Assembly: GCF_030052815.1 (NCBI RefSeq)
Contig: NC_079509.1
Span: 47,590,313-47,654,312 of the forward strand
Length of the DNA: 64,000 nucleotides
Reading direction: 5' to 3'
DNA from: Hevea brasiliensis
Lineage: Eukaryota; Streptophyta; Magnoliopsida; Malpighiales; Euphorbiaceae
Positions within the stretch are counted from its first letter, which is position 1, and every line of letters starts with the position of its first letter. The position numbers were made by a program, and so were the translations under genes. The notes below the pieces were generated by a model that searched no databases, was not told the origin of the DNA, and was given only the letters and a program-made list of their open reading frames with translations. Of this stretch, positions 12,241 to 22,474 are shown in pieces.

Positions 12241-13541
12241 ATTAAAGCTAGGAGCGAACCCGCATACTGCTTCATGATCGAAGAAGAAAGGGACAACAAG
12301 CCTTGGTATCATGACATTCGGATGTATATCAAAACTAGGGAATATCCTCCTGGTGCGAGTAGAAATGAAAGAAGAATGATCATAAGGTTAGCACTAGGAT
12401 ATTTCCCCAGTGGCGAAATCCTATACAAGAGGAGCTCCAATGGCAAATTATTAAGGTGCATGGACACAAGAGAAGCAAGGAAGATTCTTTTTAAAACTCA
12501 TGAGGGAAATTGTACTACTCATAGCAATGGGCACATAATGGCGAAGCAAATCTTGAGGCGAGGTTACTTATGGACTACGTTGGAAAGAGATTGTATCGAG
12601 TATTTCTGAAAATGTCATAAGTGCCAAATCTACGCTGACCGAATGAACGTTCCACCTTATCAACTCTGTAACCTTATCGCTCCTTAGCCATTCGCAATGT
12701 GGGGCATTGATGTTATTGGTCCAATTAATCCGAAGTCATCCAATGGTCACAGGTTCATTTTGGTGGCCATTGATTACTTTACTAAGTGGGTTGAAGCTAT
12801 CTCATATGCTCATATTACTCAAAATACATTTCTAAAGTTTCTCCGAAATAACACCATTTGCAGATACAACCTTCCTAGTGAGATTGTAACTGATAATGCT
12901 AAGAATTTGAATGGCCTGAATGTTCAGAAGCTCTGCGATCAATATAAGATATGTCATCTCAACTCGTACTGACCCCAGATGAATGGGGCTGTGGAAGCTG
13001 CCAATAAGAATCTAAAATGAATAATCGAAAAGATGATCATCACTTACAAAGATTGGCATGATATGCTTCTATTTGCCCTTCATGCCTATCAAACCACTGT
13101 GAGGACATTGACCGGGGCAACCCCTTACTCGCTAGTCTATGGAATGGAAGCTGTCTTACCCATAGAGGTCGAGATTCCCTCTTTGAGAGTTCTAAAAGAG
13201 GCCGGGTTAGATGAGATGGAATGGATTCAATCAAGGATAGATTAGTTGAATCTGATCGATGAGAAAAGATTAACAGTAGTATATCATTGGCAATTATACC
13301 AAAGAAGGATAGCTAGGGCATTTGATAAAAACGTACCCCTACGTGAATTCCAACTAGGGGACTTAGTCTTGAGAAAGATGCTTCCAAATCAAAGCAATTC
13401 CCGGGCAAATGGTCACCAATTTATGAAGGGCCTTACGTGGTGAAGAAGGCATTTTTCAATGGTGCATTGATCTTAACTCGCATCGATAGGGAAGAGCTAC
13501 CTAGGCCAATAAATGCAGATGCTGTGAAAAGATATTACGCA
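12241..13541 (+). pseudogene. Integrase of Ogre element D
   Basis: Integrase inserts the cDNA into the genome. The zinc-binding HHCC part runs from about 12497 (THEGNCTTHSNGH) to CHKCQ near 12612. The catalytic triad residues are visible: WGIDVIGP (12700), EIVTDNAKN (12880) and NGAVEAANKN (12980). The C-terminal part has YHWQLYQRRIARAFDKNV and FQLGDLVLRKM. There are stops at 12607, 12686, 12970, 13018 and 13243. It ends close to the AAT microsatellite. No chromodomain is seen, as expected for Tat. Confidence 0.86.
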
Positions 13542-13543
13542 TA

Positions 13544-13544
13544 A

Positions 13545-13632
<88 letters not shown>
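13544..13632. repeat. (AAT)n microsatellite after pol of element D
   Basis: About 30 AAT/ATA triplets directly follow the end of the integrase frame. Open frames through it are poly-Ile or poly-Tyr artefacts. Confidence 0.95.
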
Positions 13633-13635
<3 letters not shown>

Positions 13636-13639
13636 TAAA

Positions 13640-14315
13640 AAAGGGTGGGAGTAACCTGAAAGGAAACTCTTAGCAAAATGAGAAAAAGAAGGCAAAAACT
13701 CATAAGAGCACTTTCTGCAAAATGAGTGAAGGGTGAAAACTCGAAAGGGCTCCCTAAAAAAAAAAAAAAAAAAAAAAACTGGGAGTAAAAACCCAAAAGG
13801 GCGCTCCTAGTTAGAAGTAATGGAAGTAAGGGAGCTCAAAGTAAATGAATAAGAGTTACCATGGCACAGAGAATCTTCGGAAGGATGTTTGAAACGCTGG
13901 CAATTGAGGGACTTCAAAGTTAACTAAGAGGAATTTGTGAGATCCGTCCTTGTATTCTTTTCTCTAAAAATTATATCCTTGTTCCTTTGTTCATTGAATT
14001 ATAATTATCCCTTTATTCTATAAACAATTTGTTTCAAGTTCATTTATTTTGGTTCATGCGCTATTAATTTGTCAAAGTTTTATTATAAGATAAAGATTTT
14101 AAACACAGGTAACTTTATATACTTTGATTTAAAGTTTGCACGGGGCAATTAATCAACAGGCAATTAGCGTATAAAAAAAAAAAGTAAGAGTGAAAACCCA
14201 AAAGGGCGCTCCTAGTAAAATGAGAGAAAGAAGGCGAAAACCCGTAATGACACTTTCTACAAAATGAGTAAAGGGTAAAAACCCGAAAGGGCGCCCTAAA
14301 AAAAAAAAAAAAAGA
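13640..14315 (+). repeat. Duplicated 3' module of element D with A-runs
   Basis: Two copies of a module of about 110-150 bp lie at 13640-13810 and 14168-14315. Each has AAAATGAG(A/T)GAA, an 'ACTTTCT(G/A)CAAAATGAGT' block, 'AAAACCCGAAAGGGCGCCCT'-like sequence and a run of 15-23 A. The first-copy A-run is 13756-13778 and the second about 14296-14314. No coding frame. They lie in the 3' untranslated DNA of D. Confidence 0.75.
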
Positions 14316-14553
14316 AAAAATCGTGAAACCAAAAAAGGAGAAGTTACTAAAGACTTCTGAATATTGGGAGCATACCAGCTTAATGAGCCGTGACTGTGGG
14401 ATCGATCTTCTCTCACCAATCATCTAGTTTTGGGATCTCATTAAGTAAACTTTAATTAGATGAATGTTTTGCAGTGGATTCACTTTGTATTATGAGCATT
14501 AAAGGCATACGCATAAAACATAATTTTAATTGGCAATATTTAATTTCCTGTCA

Positions 14554-15245
14554 TCAATCTCTGGATTCAAGTTCCAAGTTGGTTTTAATTTTCAACATTT
14601 TAATTTCCGTTATCAACCTCTGGATTTAAGATCCAAGTTGATTTTAATTTCCTGTCATCAACCTCTAAATTCAAGATCCAAGTTAATTTTAATTTTCAAC
14701 ATTTTAATTTCGATTATCAACCTCTGGATTCAAGATCCAAGTTAATTTTAATTTTCAGCACCAACCTCTGGATTCAAGATCTAAGTTGATTTTAATTTTC
14801 AGCATTTTAATTTCTATTATCAACCTTTGGATTCAAGATCCAAGTTGATTTTTAACTTTCAACATTTTATTTTCCTGTTATCAACCTCTGGATTCAATAT
14901 TCAAGTTGATTTTAATTTCAGCATTTATCAACCTTTGGATTCAATATCCAAGTTCATTTTAATTTTCAGCATTTTATTTTCCTATTATCAACTTTCGAAT
15001 TCAAGATCCAAGTTGATTTTAATTTTCAGCATTTAGTTTTCTGTCATCAACCTCTGAATTCAAGATCCAAGTTGATTTTAATTTTCACCGTTTAGTTTCC
15101 TATCATCAACCTCTGGGTTCAAGATCCAAGTTGATTTTAATTTTCAGCATCAACCTCTAGATTCAAGATCCAAAATGATTTCTAATTTTTAGCATTTTAA
15201 TTTTTGTTATCGACCTCTGAATCCAAGATTCAGATTGATTCTAAT
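14554..15245 (+). repeat. Tandem array of 13 units, 43-61 bp, in the 3' region of element D
   Basis: Units begin TCAACCTCTGGATTCAAGATCC. Starts are at 14554, 14613, 14658, 14717, 14760, 14820, 14881, 14928, 14988, 15047, 15106, 15150 and 15210. Steps fall into two classes, 43-47 and 59-61 bp. The short class lacks a TTTTAATTTCCTGTT-like tail. The open frames across it are repeat translations, not genes. Confidence 0.9.
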
Positions 15246-15331
15246 TCTAGCATCCCAGTCACCCAAAATATGGTTCAAAATCTTTACATGATTCCTATGA
15301 AAGAGAATTTCATTCCCTTTAATAGAAAACA

Positions 15332-15348
15332 GTAAAGAGGGGCAACTG
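15332..15348 (+). other. Polypurine tract of element D (preferred candidate)
   Basis: CAGTAAAGAGGGGCAAC is directly followed by TGTAGACACC. A G-rich tract abutting TG is what primes plus-strand DNA at the 3' LTR edge. A weaker candidate ends at 19179. Confidence 0.6.
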
Positions 15349-16071
15349 TAGACACCATATTTTAGTCAATCTTCAAATTCATAGTTCAAATAATTGCAAT
15401 TATCCCGATCCCCCTAGTAGGCATTTGACCGATCTCAACTAGTTATCCGACCCCAAATCATTTTCTTTGAGTTAGTAACCTCCCTGATAAATAATAAACT
15501 TCAAAGTGCGCTCAAACTAGGTGTTTTCCGATCTCCTCGACCCATTTTGATTAATTTCCAGACCATCTGATTTTGTATTTTGTTTTCTGATCTCCCTGAC
15601 CCGTTTTGATTAATTTTCAGACCATCCAATTTTGTATTTTGTTTTTCGATCTCCTCACGTTCAAGATTCTAAATTCCGAAACATCTTGTGATCAGTTACC
15701 TCGCTCGAATTGTTTAAGTGTTTAACCAAGTTAATGTTTTAACCAATCTTTAATAAGCGGTCCCAAAATCATCAAATTCAAACTAAGGTCTGTTCTTAAA
15801 TCATTTTTATATATGCGTCAAAGTTTTAATCGATTCTCAGTCACAAGGCTTTCCAATCTCGCACTCGCGATTAAATTTATCCAATCCCTTTAAACAGTTG
15901 TTTCATGATTAATAACCGATCTTAAGTTTCGTGTCCGAGCTTATTCGATCAAGTGGGAGTTGATTCAATACTCATCCATACTTAATTTAATATTTTCCGA
16001 TCTTACCAAGATCTGATCACAAACAAAAAAAGAACTTTAAAATTCATCCCAAGAAATAAAAAAAACACAAG

Positions 16072-17907
16072 TCATTCGGCAGGAGGGTCTTCCTTAGCCT
16101 GCTTTTCAGTTACATCTTCAACATATACTCCCTCCCCTCTCTCTTGTTCGCCCTCACTCTCAGCTTCAGCACCTGGAGCAAGTTCCTTGAGCCAGGCGAA
16201 GTCCTCGTCTAGATAGCGTTTGACAAGCTCAGCAAGCAGATCACTATGAGCTTTCACATAAGCCCCAACTTCTTTTGTTAGAGCCTCCTCATCCTTCGCT
16301 TGAATCTTTTTGGAGAACTTAACCAGGACATCGTCAAGCTCCTTTTCCAGCTGAGCTGGCTTCTCTTCATAAGACTTTGTTTGTTCTTCTAGCTTGACAA
16401 TCTGGGCATTCATGGCAGAGAGTTGGTTCTGCATTAATGCCATGTCTTGAGACATCCTCGACATCTCCCTCTTCATAAGATAAACCTTCTCTCTGATTGC
16501 GTGTTGGGTCACCATTGCTTCTGAGCTCAAGCTCATTGAAAGGCTGAAAAGATCATCAATATTTTTAGGACCCATTCTGGTCCGATCCTCAAGGAAACAG
16601 ATCGTGGCACTCACTACTTTTGCCAAATCAAGATTGCCCCGCACCGATTTGTTCTTCTCCAATGATTGGAGTAGTATTCCAGCAGCTTGTGAAAGAGGTT
16701 GTCCATACGAAGCTCCCTGCCCTGAGGATCCGACCTCTGAAGCTGAAGTGATCGAAGGTTAGGGAGAAGTTTCAGATCGAGCGGGAGGCTCCACGGCAAG
16801 GATTTGCCCCTCTGGGATAGGTTGATCTTGGATTAGAACTTCTGAGCTCGTCTCTTCAGTTCGAGCTCTGTTTTAAGCTTCATATCTCTTTATTTCTAAT
16901 ACCTTCCTGCTGAGCTCTTTATTTTGCTTCTGAGCTTCCTTCGCTGCCTCATTTCTAGCCATACCTACACAGAAAAATGAGATTAGTGAGATTGCCAGGG
17001 ACTAAGAGATTAAAGATCTGGGTTTTACCCGTTCTGGGACCCAGATCAGAGAGTTGCAGCATGTAGTCCTCCTGAGCGATCAATCGCATCATCTACCATT
17101 TCAACTCGGCCATAACCACATCTAAATATGTATATTTATAAACGGTCGCCTGATTCTTCAATTCCTCTACCATGGTCTCCTCGTCTTTATTTAAATTGAG
17201 CTTCTTTAGAACTTTGAGGACCAGATAATTCTAGCTACATGGAACACCCTCGAAACCATTCGAATCCTTTTTCCTAAGTGTGAAGAACTGATCTTTCCAG
17301 TTCTTCAAAGAGGAAGGGAGATCGGTGAAGATCCCGCAGCTCGGTTTAGCTTGGAAAAACCAGTATTTGTCATCCTTTCACCTAGTAAGCCTATGTAATT
17401 CAGTAAAAACCTTCATCATAGGATCAAGCCCCTTAGCTTAGCAAAGACCTCTGAAGACCACCATAGCTCGCCAAGAGTTCGAATGCACTTGGGCTATACA
17501 GATATGGTGAAACTTTAGAACCGCTTTGTAAAATTCATCCAGGGGAAAGTGGAGCCCGACTTTTAATTGTTCTTCATCCGGTCGATCTCATCAAAGGAGT
17601 GATCAGCTCGCAGACTTGCATGGCCTTTTATCAGCTCATAAGGGTCAATCTAGAGGTTGTATTCTTGGCTAATCGATTGGAGATCGGCTTCCTCCAAAAC
17701 CGATGGAAGTTCATCCACAAGTAAATTTTCTTTTCTTGGGGTCGAAGTCCGAGGCTGTTTTGATTTAGCCGGTTGACCAAAGACCGGAATAATGGCTGTG
17801 GTGAGTACAGGTAGCCCACTTGGCCTGGTAGCATCGCCTTCATTTGATGTCCATGAAACGTGGATGGAAGGAGGGCTTGCAACTCTCTGACCTTCGATGC
17901 TGCTCAT
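16072..17907 (-). pseudogene. Antisense two-exon gene of the Ogre element, plant 'gypsy-type transposon' family (degraded)
   Basis: Exon 1 (17907-17029) starts MSSIEGQRV. After a shift near 17580 it continues with GLHFPLDEFYKAVLKFHHIC, AQVHSNSWRAMVVF and LPSSLKNWKDQFF, which resembles the Pfam family named putative gypsy-type transposon (PF04195). Exon 2 (16964-16072) encodes a long coiled coil (MKREMSRMSQDMALMQNQL through QAKDEEALTKEV) with an acidic tail ending at a TGA. A 64 bp GT-AG intron joins the two in phase. At least seven in-frame stops show decay. Tat elements are known to carry additional antisense ORFs between pol and the 3' LTR end. The function is unknown. A TATA box lies about 165 bp upstream, so the gene probably had its own promoter. 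Confidence 0.72.
16965..17028 (-). other. Putative intron of the antisense gene
   Basis: On the minus strand it runs from GTAAAACCCAG to TTTTCTGTGTAG. The flanking codons fuse to Gly and then MARNEAAKEAQ, keeping one frame across both exons. At 64 bp it is short but within the plant range. Confidence 0.65.
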
Positions 17908-18072
17908 TTTCAAATAACAAAGATAAATCTAATTGGAAAAACATCAAAACCCTTATCAAAGTATAAGTCATCATCGAAAAATACAAGAATTGAGAGAGAG
18001 CGTTGATGTTGATCAGAGAATCAGAAAACAACATAAGTATGTAAATGGCTAACCCCCCCTCCCCCCCTCTCC

Positions 18073-18080
18073 TATTTATA
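18073..18080 (-). promoter_or_regulatory. TATA box upstream of the antisense gene
   Basis: The minus strand reads TATAAATAGG, about 165 bp before the ATG at 17907. Position and sequence fit a plant core promoter. Motif evidence only. Confidence 0.5.
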
Positions 18081-18559
18081 CTCGTATGAGCATTAAATGC
18101 TCACGAGGCCCTAGGTGACGCATCGGTTAGCAGGATCTGATCGTTTCAATGACGCAACAAAGGAAAATTCCAGAAGCATGGCAAGGAGATCAGACAAGTA
18201 AGATCGGCTAACGGGGATCGACCATATATCAGATAGAACAAGGTTTTGAACCAAAGGGATTGGTAGAATGGGGATCTGATGAGGGATCAGATCAGACACA
18301 GTTATTAAAGATCGGGAAAAATAATCAATGCAATAATAAAAAAAAAGAATAAACTGAATCAATTTGAATCAATAAGACTTCATTTCATTTCCAAAGGATC
18401 ATATTACATCATTTGTGTGATCTCTCAAGATCAGTAATTACAAATGTCCCTACACTACATTCTACCTATCTTGCTCTCATAGTTTGGATCACTCTCGATC
18501 TCAAGAAGCCATTTAAGAGATATGTGGAGATAGGGAGGGTAGCTCTCGTCAACTATGGT

Positions 18560-18845
18560 AAAGACTACGGAAAGCTCGGTGGCATCGTCAATGTCATCGA
18601 CCAGAACGGAGCCACAATTGGGACCCCAGACATAGTTAGGAGCCAAATGAACTTCAAGAGGTGGTCACCGACATCAAGATTGAAATTAGCAGTCTCCTTG
18701 TTCGAGATCGGTCCGCAGAGCATACCAGTAAACTGATTGGAGATCGGCACGATAGTCATTTTGGACCCTGATCAGTAAATTAGCCCGATTCTCTCGTCAT
18801 CATCAGATGATGCTCTCATAATGCTCTGGTCACCGGCACCATCCA
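18560..18845 (-). pseudogene. Second small antisense ORF in element D
   Basis: It starts MDGAGDQSIMRASSDDDERIGLIY at 18845. After a stop it continues in the same frame as [14 protein letters not shown] and [17 protein letters not shown] to a stop near 18565. I do not recognise the family. It lies head to tail behind the larger antisense gene and has a TATATATA box about 155 bp upstream, mirroring the arrangement of the first gene. It could be an independent small gene or an upstream exon. The plus-strand frame over the same bases is a shadow. Confidence 0.4.
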
Positions 18846-18998
18846 TTTTCAGGTAATGGGCAAGGAAGATGATCGAAAAAAGATCAAGACGGTCGTCATG
18901 ATAAGAATTCTCACTGAAAAAGTAAGGATAAAAAAGGGAGAACATTAGAAATTCACCGGAGAAGGAAATGTGAGTGTGAGAATGATGAAATTCTACCT

Positions 18999-19008
18999 CA
19001 TATATATA
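18999..19008 (-). promoter_or_regulatory. Possible TATA box for the second antisense ORF
   Basis: The minus strand reads CCTATATATATGAGG, about 155 bp upstream of the ATG at 18845. Motif evidence only. Confidence 0.4.
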
Positions 19009-19691
19009 GGGCCTTGGCATTTATTGCATACAGAACTCGAAGTGGCTCATCGGTAATTAAAAAAATTTAATGCTTCATTATTAAGATTTTGTTGATAACG
19101 GGTTTGATACAAAAAAGAGATGAGAAAAGATCGAAAGCAAGAGGAGATCAGACATAAAAGGAGAGACCGGAATGAGGGATGTCAAAAATATAATGAGAGA
19201 TCAGGTGGACCGTAGAGTAAACCTATAGAGATCGAAAGGCTTGGGAATCAAATCACTGTTGATCATGACCCTTAGTCCATTCCCTATTGTTAGATATGAG
19301 TTAGTTAAAGCTTCCGGGGTACGGTCTAATCCCCACTAGCCATCCCATTTGTAAGGACGCACTCCTCGCCGTCGGATCTCAAACGGTTAAAGTAGCCCGG
19401 TACATCTTAGTTTACACCATTGATCATACTTGTAAGGATGGATTTGAGACCCTCAGATCAAAAGTAAATAACAGATTTAACACTTTTCATTCTCGGCCCT
19501 TGGATCAGTTCTGTAAGACAGGACTCCTAACCGTTGGATGAAATAATAAAAGAACAGAAATTCTGAACTAAATCACAACCTTCAATTTTTATTCTCCTTA
19601 ATTCTAAGACATCGAATCCTGTCCTTTTAAATCTAGACCCTCCATCTCTTCCCTCTGAAATTTTAACCCTCTATTTTGAGTACCTGTTCCC

Positions 19692-19699
19692 TATAAATA
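19692..19699 (+). promoter_or_regulatory. TATA box of the Ogre 3' LTR
   Basis: TATAAATA, the counterpart of 1313-1320 in the other LTR. If the LTR starts at 15349, U3 is about 4.3 kb long. If it starts at 19180, U3 is about 0.5 kb. Confidence 0.6.
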
Positions 19700-20644
19700 C
19701 GTGCATGCAATACTATAAAAGGGGATCACAGTGCCGAGAGAAAACTCTAAATTTAAATATTGTTGTTGCTTTCATTTTGGGGGGAGCCCTTAAGTTTTCT
19801 AGAGACTTTAGAAATAAGTTTTGTAAAGGATCTTATCACAAGAGCTATAAAATATAGCAATCTCATACATTCAGTACTCACACGCTAACTTGAAGGCCCA
19901 ATCTCAGATCATCGTCAAGACCCTATTCTCATCATCTCTAGTAGCTCAAGTCATCCCAATTCTAGCAGTTCCAACTTTGCAGAGCATTAGTATTGAATCT
20001 CCCATCACTTCAGCTCACCACAGTTAAGCATTTTAACCCTTCATTCTCCAAATATAAATAACTTGTGTTCATGATGTAAGAACTTTTAGGATACCTTGTC
20101 ATACTGAACCTTCAAGATAGGATAGCACTAGTTTAATTTATTTCACAAATGTCATCGTTAGCTTTCTATTGTGACGCCTGCGTCATCTCAAAGAATTTTT
20201 ATTTTCATCCTTATTTTTATCTTTTTATTACTTGAATAAAGTTTGGGTGACATAAAAGTTACTAAGATTTCATAAGTATTATAAGGAGTATGGGTGGGAG
20301 TGTTGACATTGAGAGTCCCGATTTCGTTAAAGGGGAAAATAATTAGGGTAAGTAAAGGTAGTTTGGACATATGTGAAAGGGTTTGGGTAATTAACGGGAG
20401 GCCAAAAATCGATACGAGCTCACGCAAATAAGCTACGAGATCGAAAATTGAAACGAATTCATAAATTACGATGTTAAAAGCCGATACAAGCTCGAATCAT
20501 AAGTTTTGAGGTCAGAAATTAAAAGAGTTTGAATAGTAAAGAGATCAAGAAAATTACGTGCATGATACACTACTTCGGTTCCCTTAAAAGGAGATCGAGA
20601 AGGAGTTCAGCTCGAAATACACGATGTTCAAAATTCACTTTTCT

Positions 20645-21605
20645 AAATAGAGGGATAGGGAGAGAGTCCTTTCCTGAGATCCCTGTAGTTCTCAGATCAA
20701 CGGTATGAAGTCAAGGGATCGGAAGAGAGTCTTTTCCCCTGGTTCTAATAGTTTTTATCTTGCAAAAATTGTTCGGTGCTAAGTTAGGGGAGATCGGGAG
20801 AGAGTCCTTTCCTGAAACCCCTATAGTTTTATATTTTACGAACTATTCGATGTCAAATCTAGGAATCGAGAGAGAGACCTTTCATGTAATTCATATTGTT
20901 TTATATCTTGCGAAGTGTTTAAATGGGGGATATCGAGAGAGAGTTCTTTCCTAAAGTTTCCTGTGCTTTTAAAATTTTTTTTTATGTCAAAGTTGAAGGA
21001 TCGAAAGAGCCATTTCCTTAAACCACGCAATTTAGAATTCTAATAAAATCATTTTTGTATAAAATTGGGGAGATCGGGAGAAAGTCCTTTCCTCGTCAGC
21101 CCTGGTAATTTTTATTTATCACATGTTCTAACAAATGGTTCATGAGAGAGTCCCTCTAAGAACCCTGAATCTTATATTGAGACCAGCTGGGGAGTCCTTC
21201 TCGAGGTCCTCATACTTATATTATTAAAAGGGAGCCCTCCCTTCAATTTTGCTCAGTTAAATAAAAATATTAAACAATTTAATAGGAAACAATATAAGTA
21301 AAGATTTTATGGATAATTATTGCCGATGATGAGATCTCCCTCCATTAACTAAGAGTCCTCATTAAGGAAAGGAACTCTCTAGGTTTCAATTAACGCATCC
21401 CTTTTGAATTAGAGTCCTAATTAAGAGGGATGAAAACCTATACTCATACCAGTTTTTGTAAATCCATTACACACACTGCACCCTCAGTTATTTGGAACAC
21501 TAATGATAAGGTACATAATGTGTGAGCTGAGAGTCGTCCTTACTCGGTATGAATCTTTAGGGACCAAATAATACCGCTTCGGAATTAGAGTCCTAATTCG
21601 AAGAG
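20645..21605 (+). repeat. Second copy of the GAGAGTCCTTT ladder (3' LTR of D)
   Basis: This matches 2265-3225 unit for unit, with point differences such as CATGTAATTCAT for CCCCTAATTCCT. The ladder was therefore present before D inserted and has since diverged by substitution rather than by gain or loss of units. Confidence 0.7.
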
Positions 21606-22017
21606 GAAGGAACTTAATAAATACATAACAAATGAAATAAACACAACATCAATTCACTGTAGGGTCATCTCATATACTTGTGTTCCTGGAAAACCCAAGA
21701 TGGTGAAATATTAAACATTCCTTTTATCAATAACAGGGACTAACATCATAATTCTAACCCCAAAAATTATTGATCTTAAGTTATGAAGAGCACATCGTTA
21801 AATCTACTTACCCTCGTTGAGGGACGAGATGAGGTGCCTAACACCTTCCCCATCCGTACATGGACCCCGAACCTAGAATCTCTGTTTTAGAAGTGGTTTT
21901 CATAAATTTTATTTCTACAAACGATTTTCTTTAATTTATCTGAAAATTAAAGTGGCGACTCCTTACTTATTTTGACTTCGGTGAGAATAGTCTCGTGACC
22001 ACAAAACCCTTGCGACA

Positions 22018-22340
22018 TACCTTAGGATTAATTTCCATCAAAGCAACGATCCTCAGTCCAATGAATAGACAAGATTAAATCCATAATAAGGTTAATGTTT
22101 GAAATCTTAATTTTGGAATTATTTTACAAATTGTTTAATTTTAAGCTCATTGTTCTCTTAATTTTTAGCACTCAAATTTAATTAGATTCACTCTTCCATT
22201 ATATTCGGTAGCCTAGACAGTCATAATTGCTATGTAGTTTAATACTTGCTAATTAAATTCCTAGTGGGACGATACTCTACTCACTACTTTATTACTTATT
22301 AGTGATCCATATACTTGCAGGATTGTAAAACCAGCAAACA
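22018..22340 (+). mobile_element. 5' LTR remnant of Athila element E, 3' end only
   Basis: This is colinear with 32864-33186 at about 93% identity by hand (about 23 differences in 323 bp), ending AAACCAGCAAACA. The rest of the LTR lies on the far side of the inserted Ogre element and outside the window. The sequence after D (TACCTTAGG) continues the uninterrupted E LTR (GGATACCTTAGG), so D inserted between the bases equivalent to 32863 and 32864. Confidence 0.9.
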
Positions 22341-22346
22341 AGTTTT

Positions 22347-22366
22347 TGGCACTGTTGTTGGGGAAT
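22347..22366 (+). other. Primer-binding site of Athila element E (tRNA-Asp type, decayed)
   Basis: TGGCACTGTTGTTGGGGAAT. It matches the Athila tRNA-Asp type site except for a few C-to-T-like changes. It follows the LTR end by 6 bp. Confidence 0.75.
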
Positions 22367-22474
22367 TTATTTCTAGTAATATTAGGCAATAGGCAATTTA
22401 GCTGATTTAGGCATTTACATTTACTATTTAAATTTACTTAATTTGTTTTTATTCTTTTATTTTCTTTCAGGTAT

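Larger units (their letters stand above)
15349..22017 (+). mobile_element. 3' LTR of Ogre/Tat element D (long reading; the right end is firm)
   Basis: The right end at 22017 (TTGCGACA) is firm, because Athila LTR sequence resumes at 22018. The part 19466-22017 is shared with the 5' LTR at 1082-3635. The left end is uncertain because the matching part of the 5' LTR is outside the window. The reading given starts at TGTAGACACC after the polypurine tract and gives 6669 bp, a size known for Ogre LTRs. The alternative starts at TGTCAAAAA (19180) after a purine-rich stretch and gives 2838 bp. GATC/CGATCTC-rich sequence runs through 15.4-21.1 kb, which favours one unit. In the long reading the antisense genes are part of the LTR. 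Confidence 0.6.

Noticed and set aside
13497..13796. Open frames of about 100 codons on the minus strand, rich in Ile or Tyr
   Set aside because: They are translations of the AAT microsatellite and adjoining A-run, with no protein-like composition.
14530..15036. Two plus-strand open frames of about 70 codons
   Set aside because: They arise from the tandem 43-61 bp array, since repeat periods near 60 bp keep a frame open by chance.
14554..15245. CRISPR-like layout of repeated units
   Set aside because: Spacers are themselves repeats, unit lengths vary, and the setting is a plant retrotransposon.
18413..18736. 107-codon plus-strand frame
   Set aside because: It overlies the second antisense ORF and has no recognisable domain. 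The minus strand has the ATG, TATA spacing and continuing frame.
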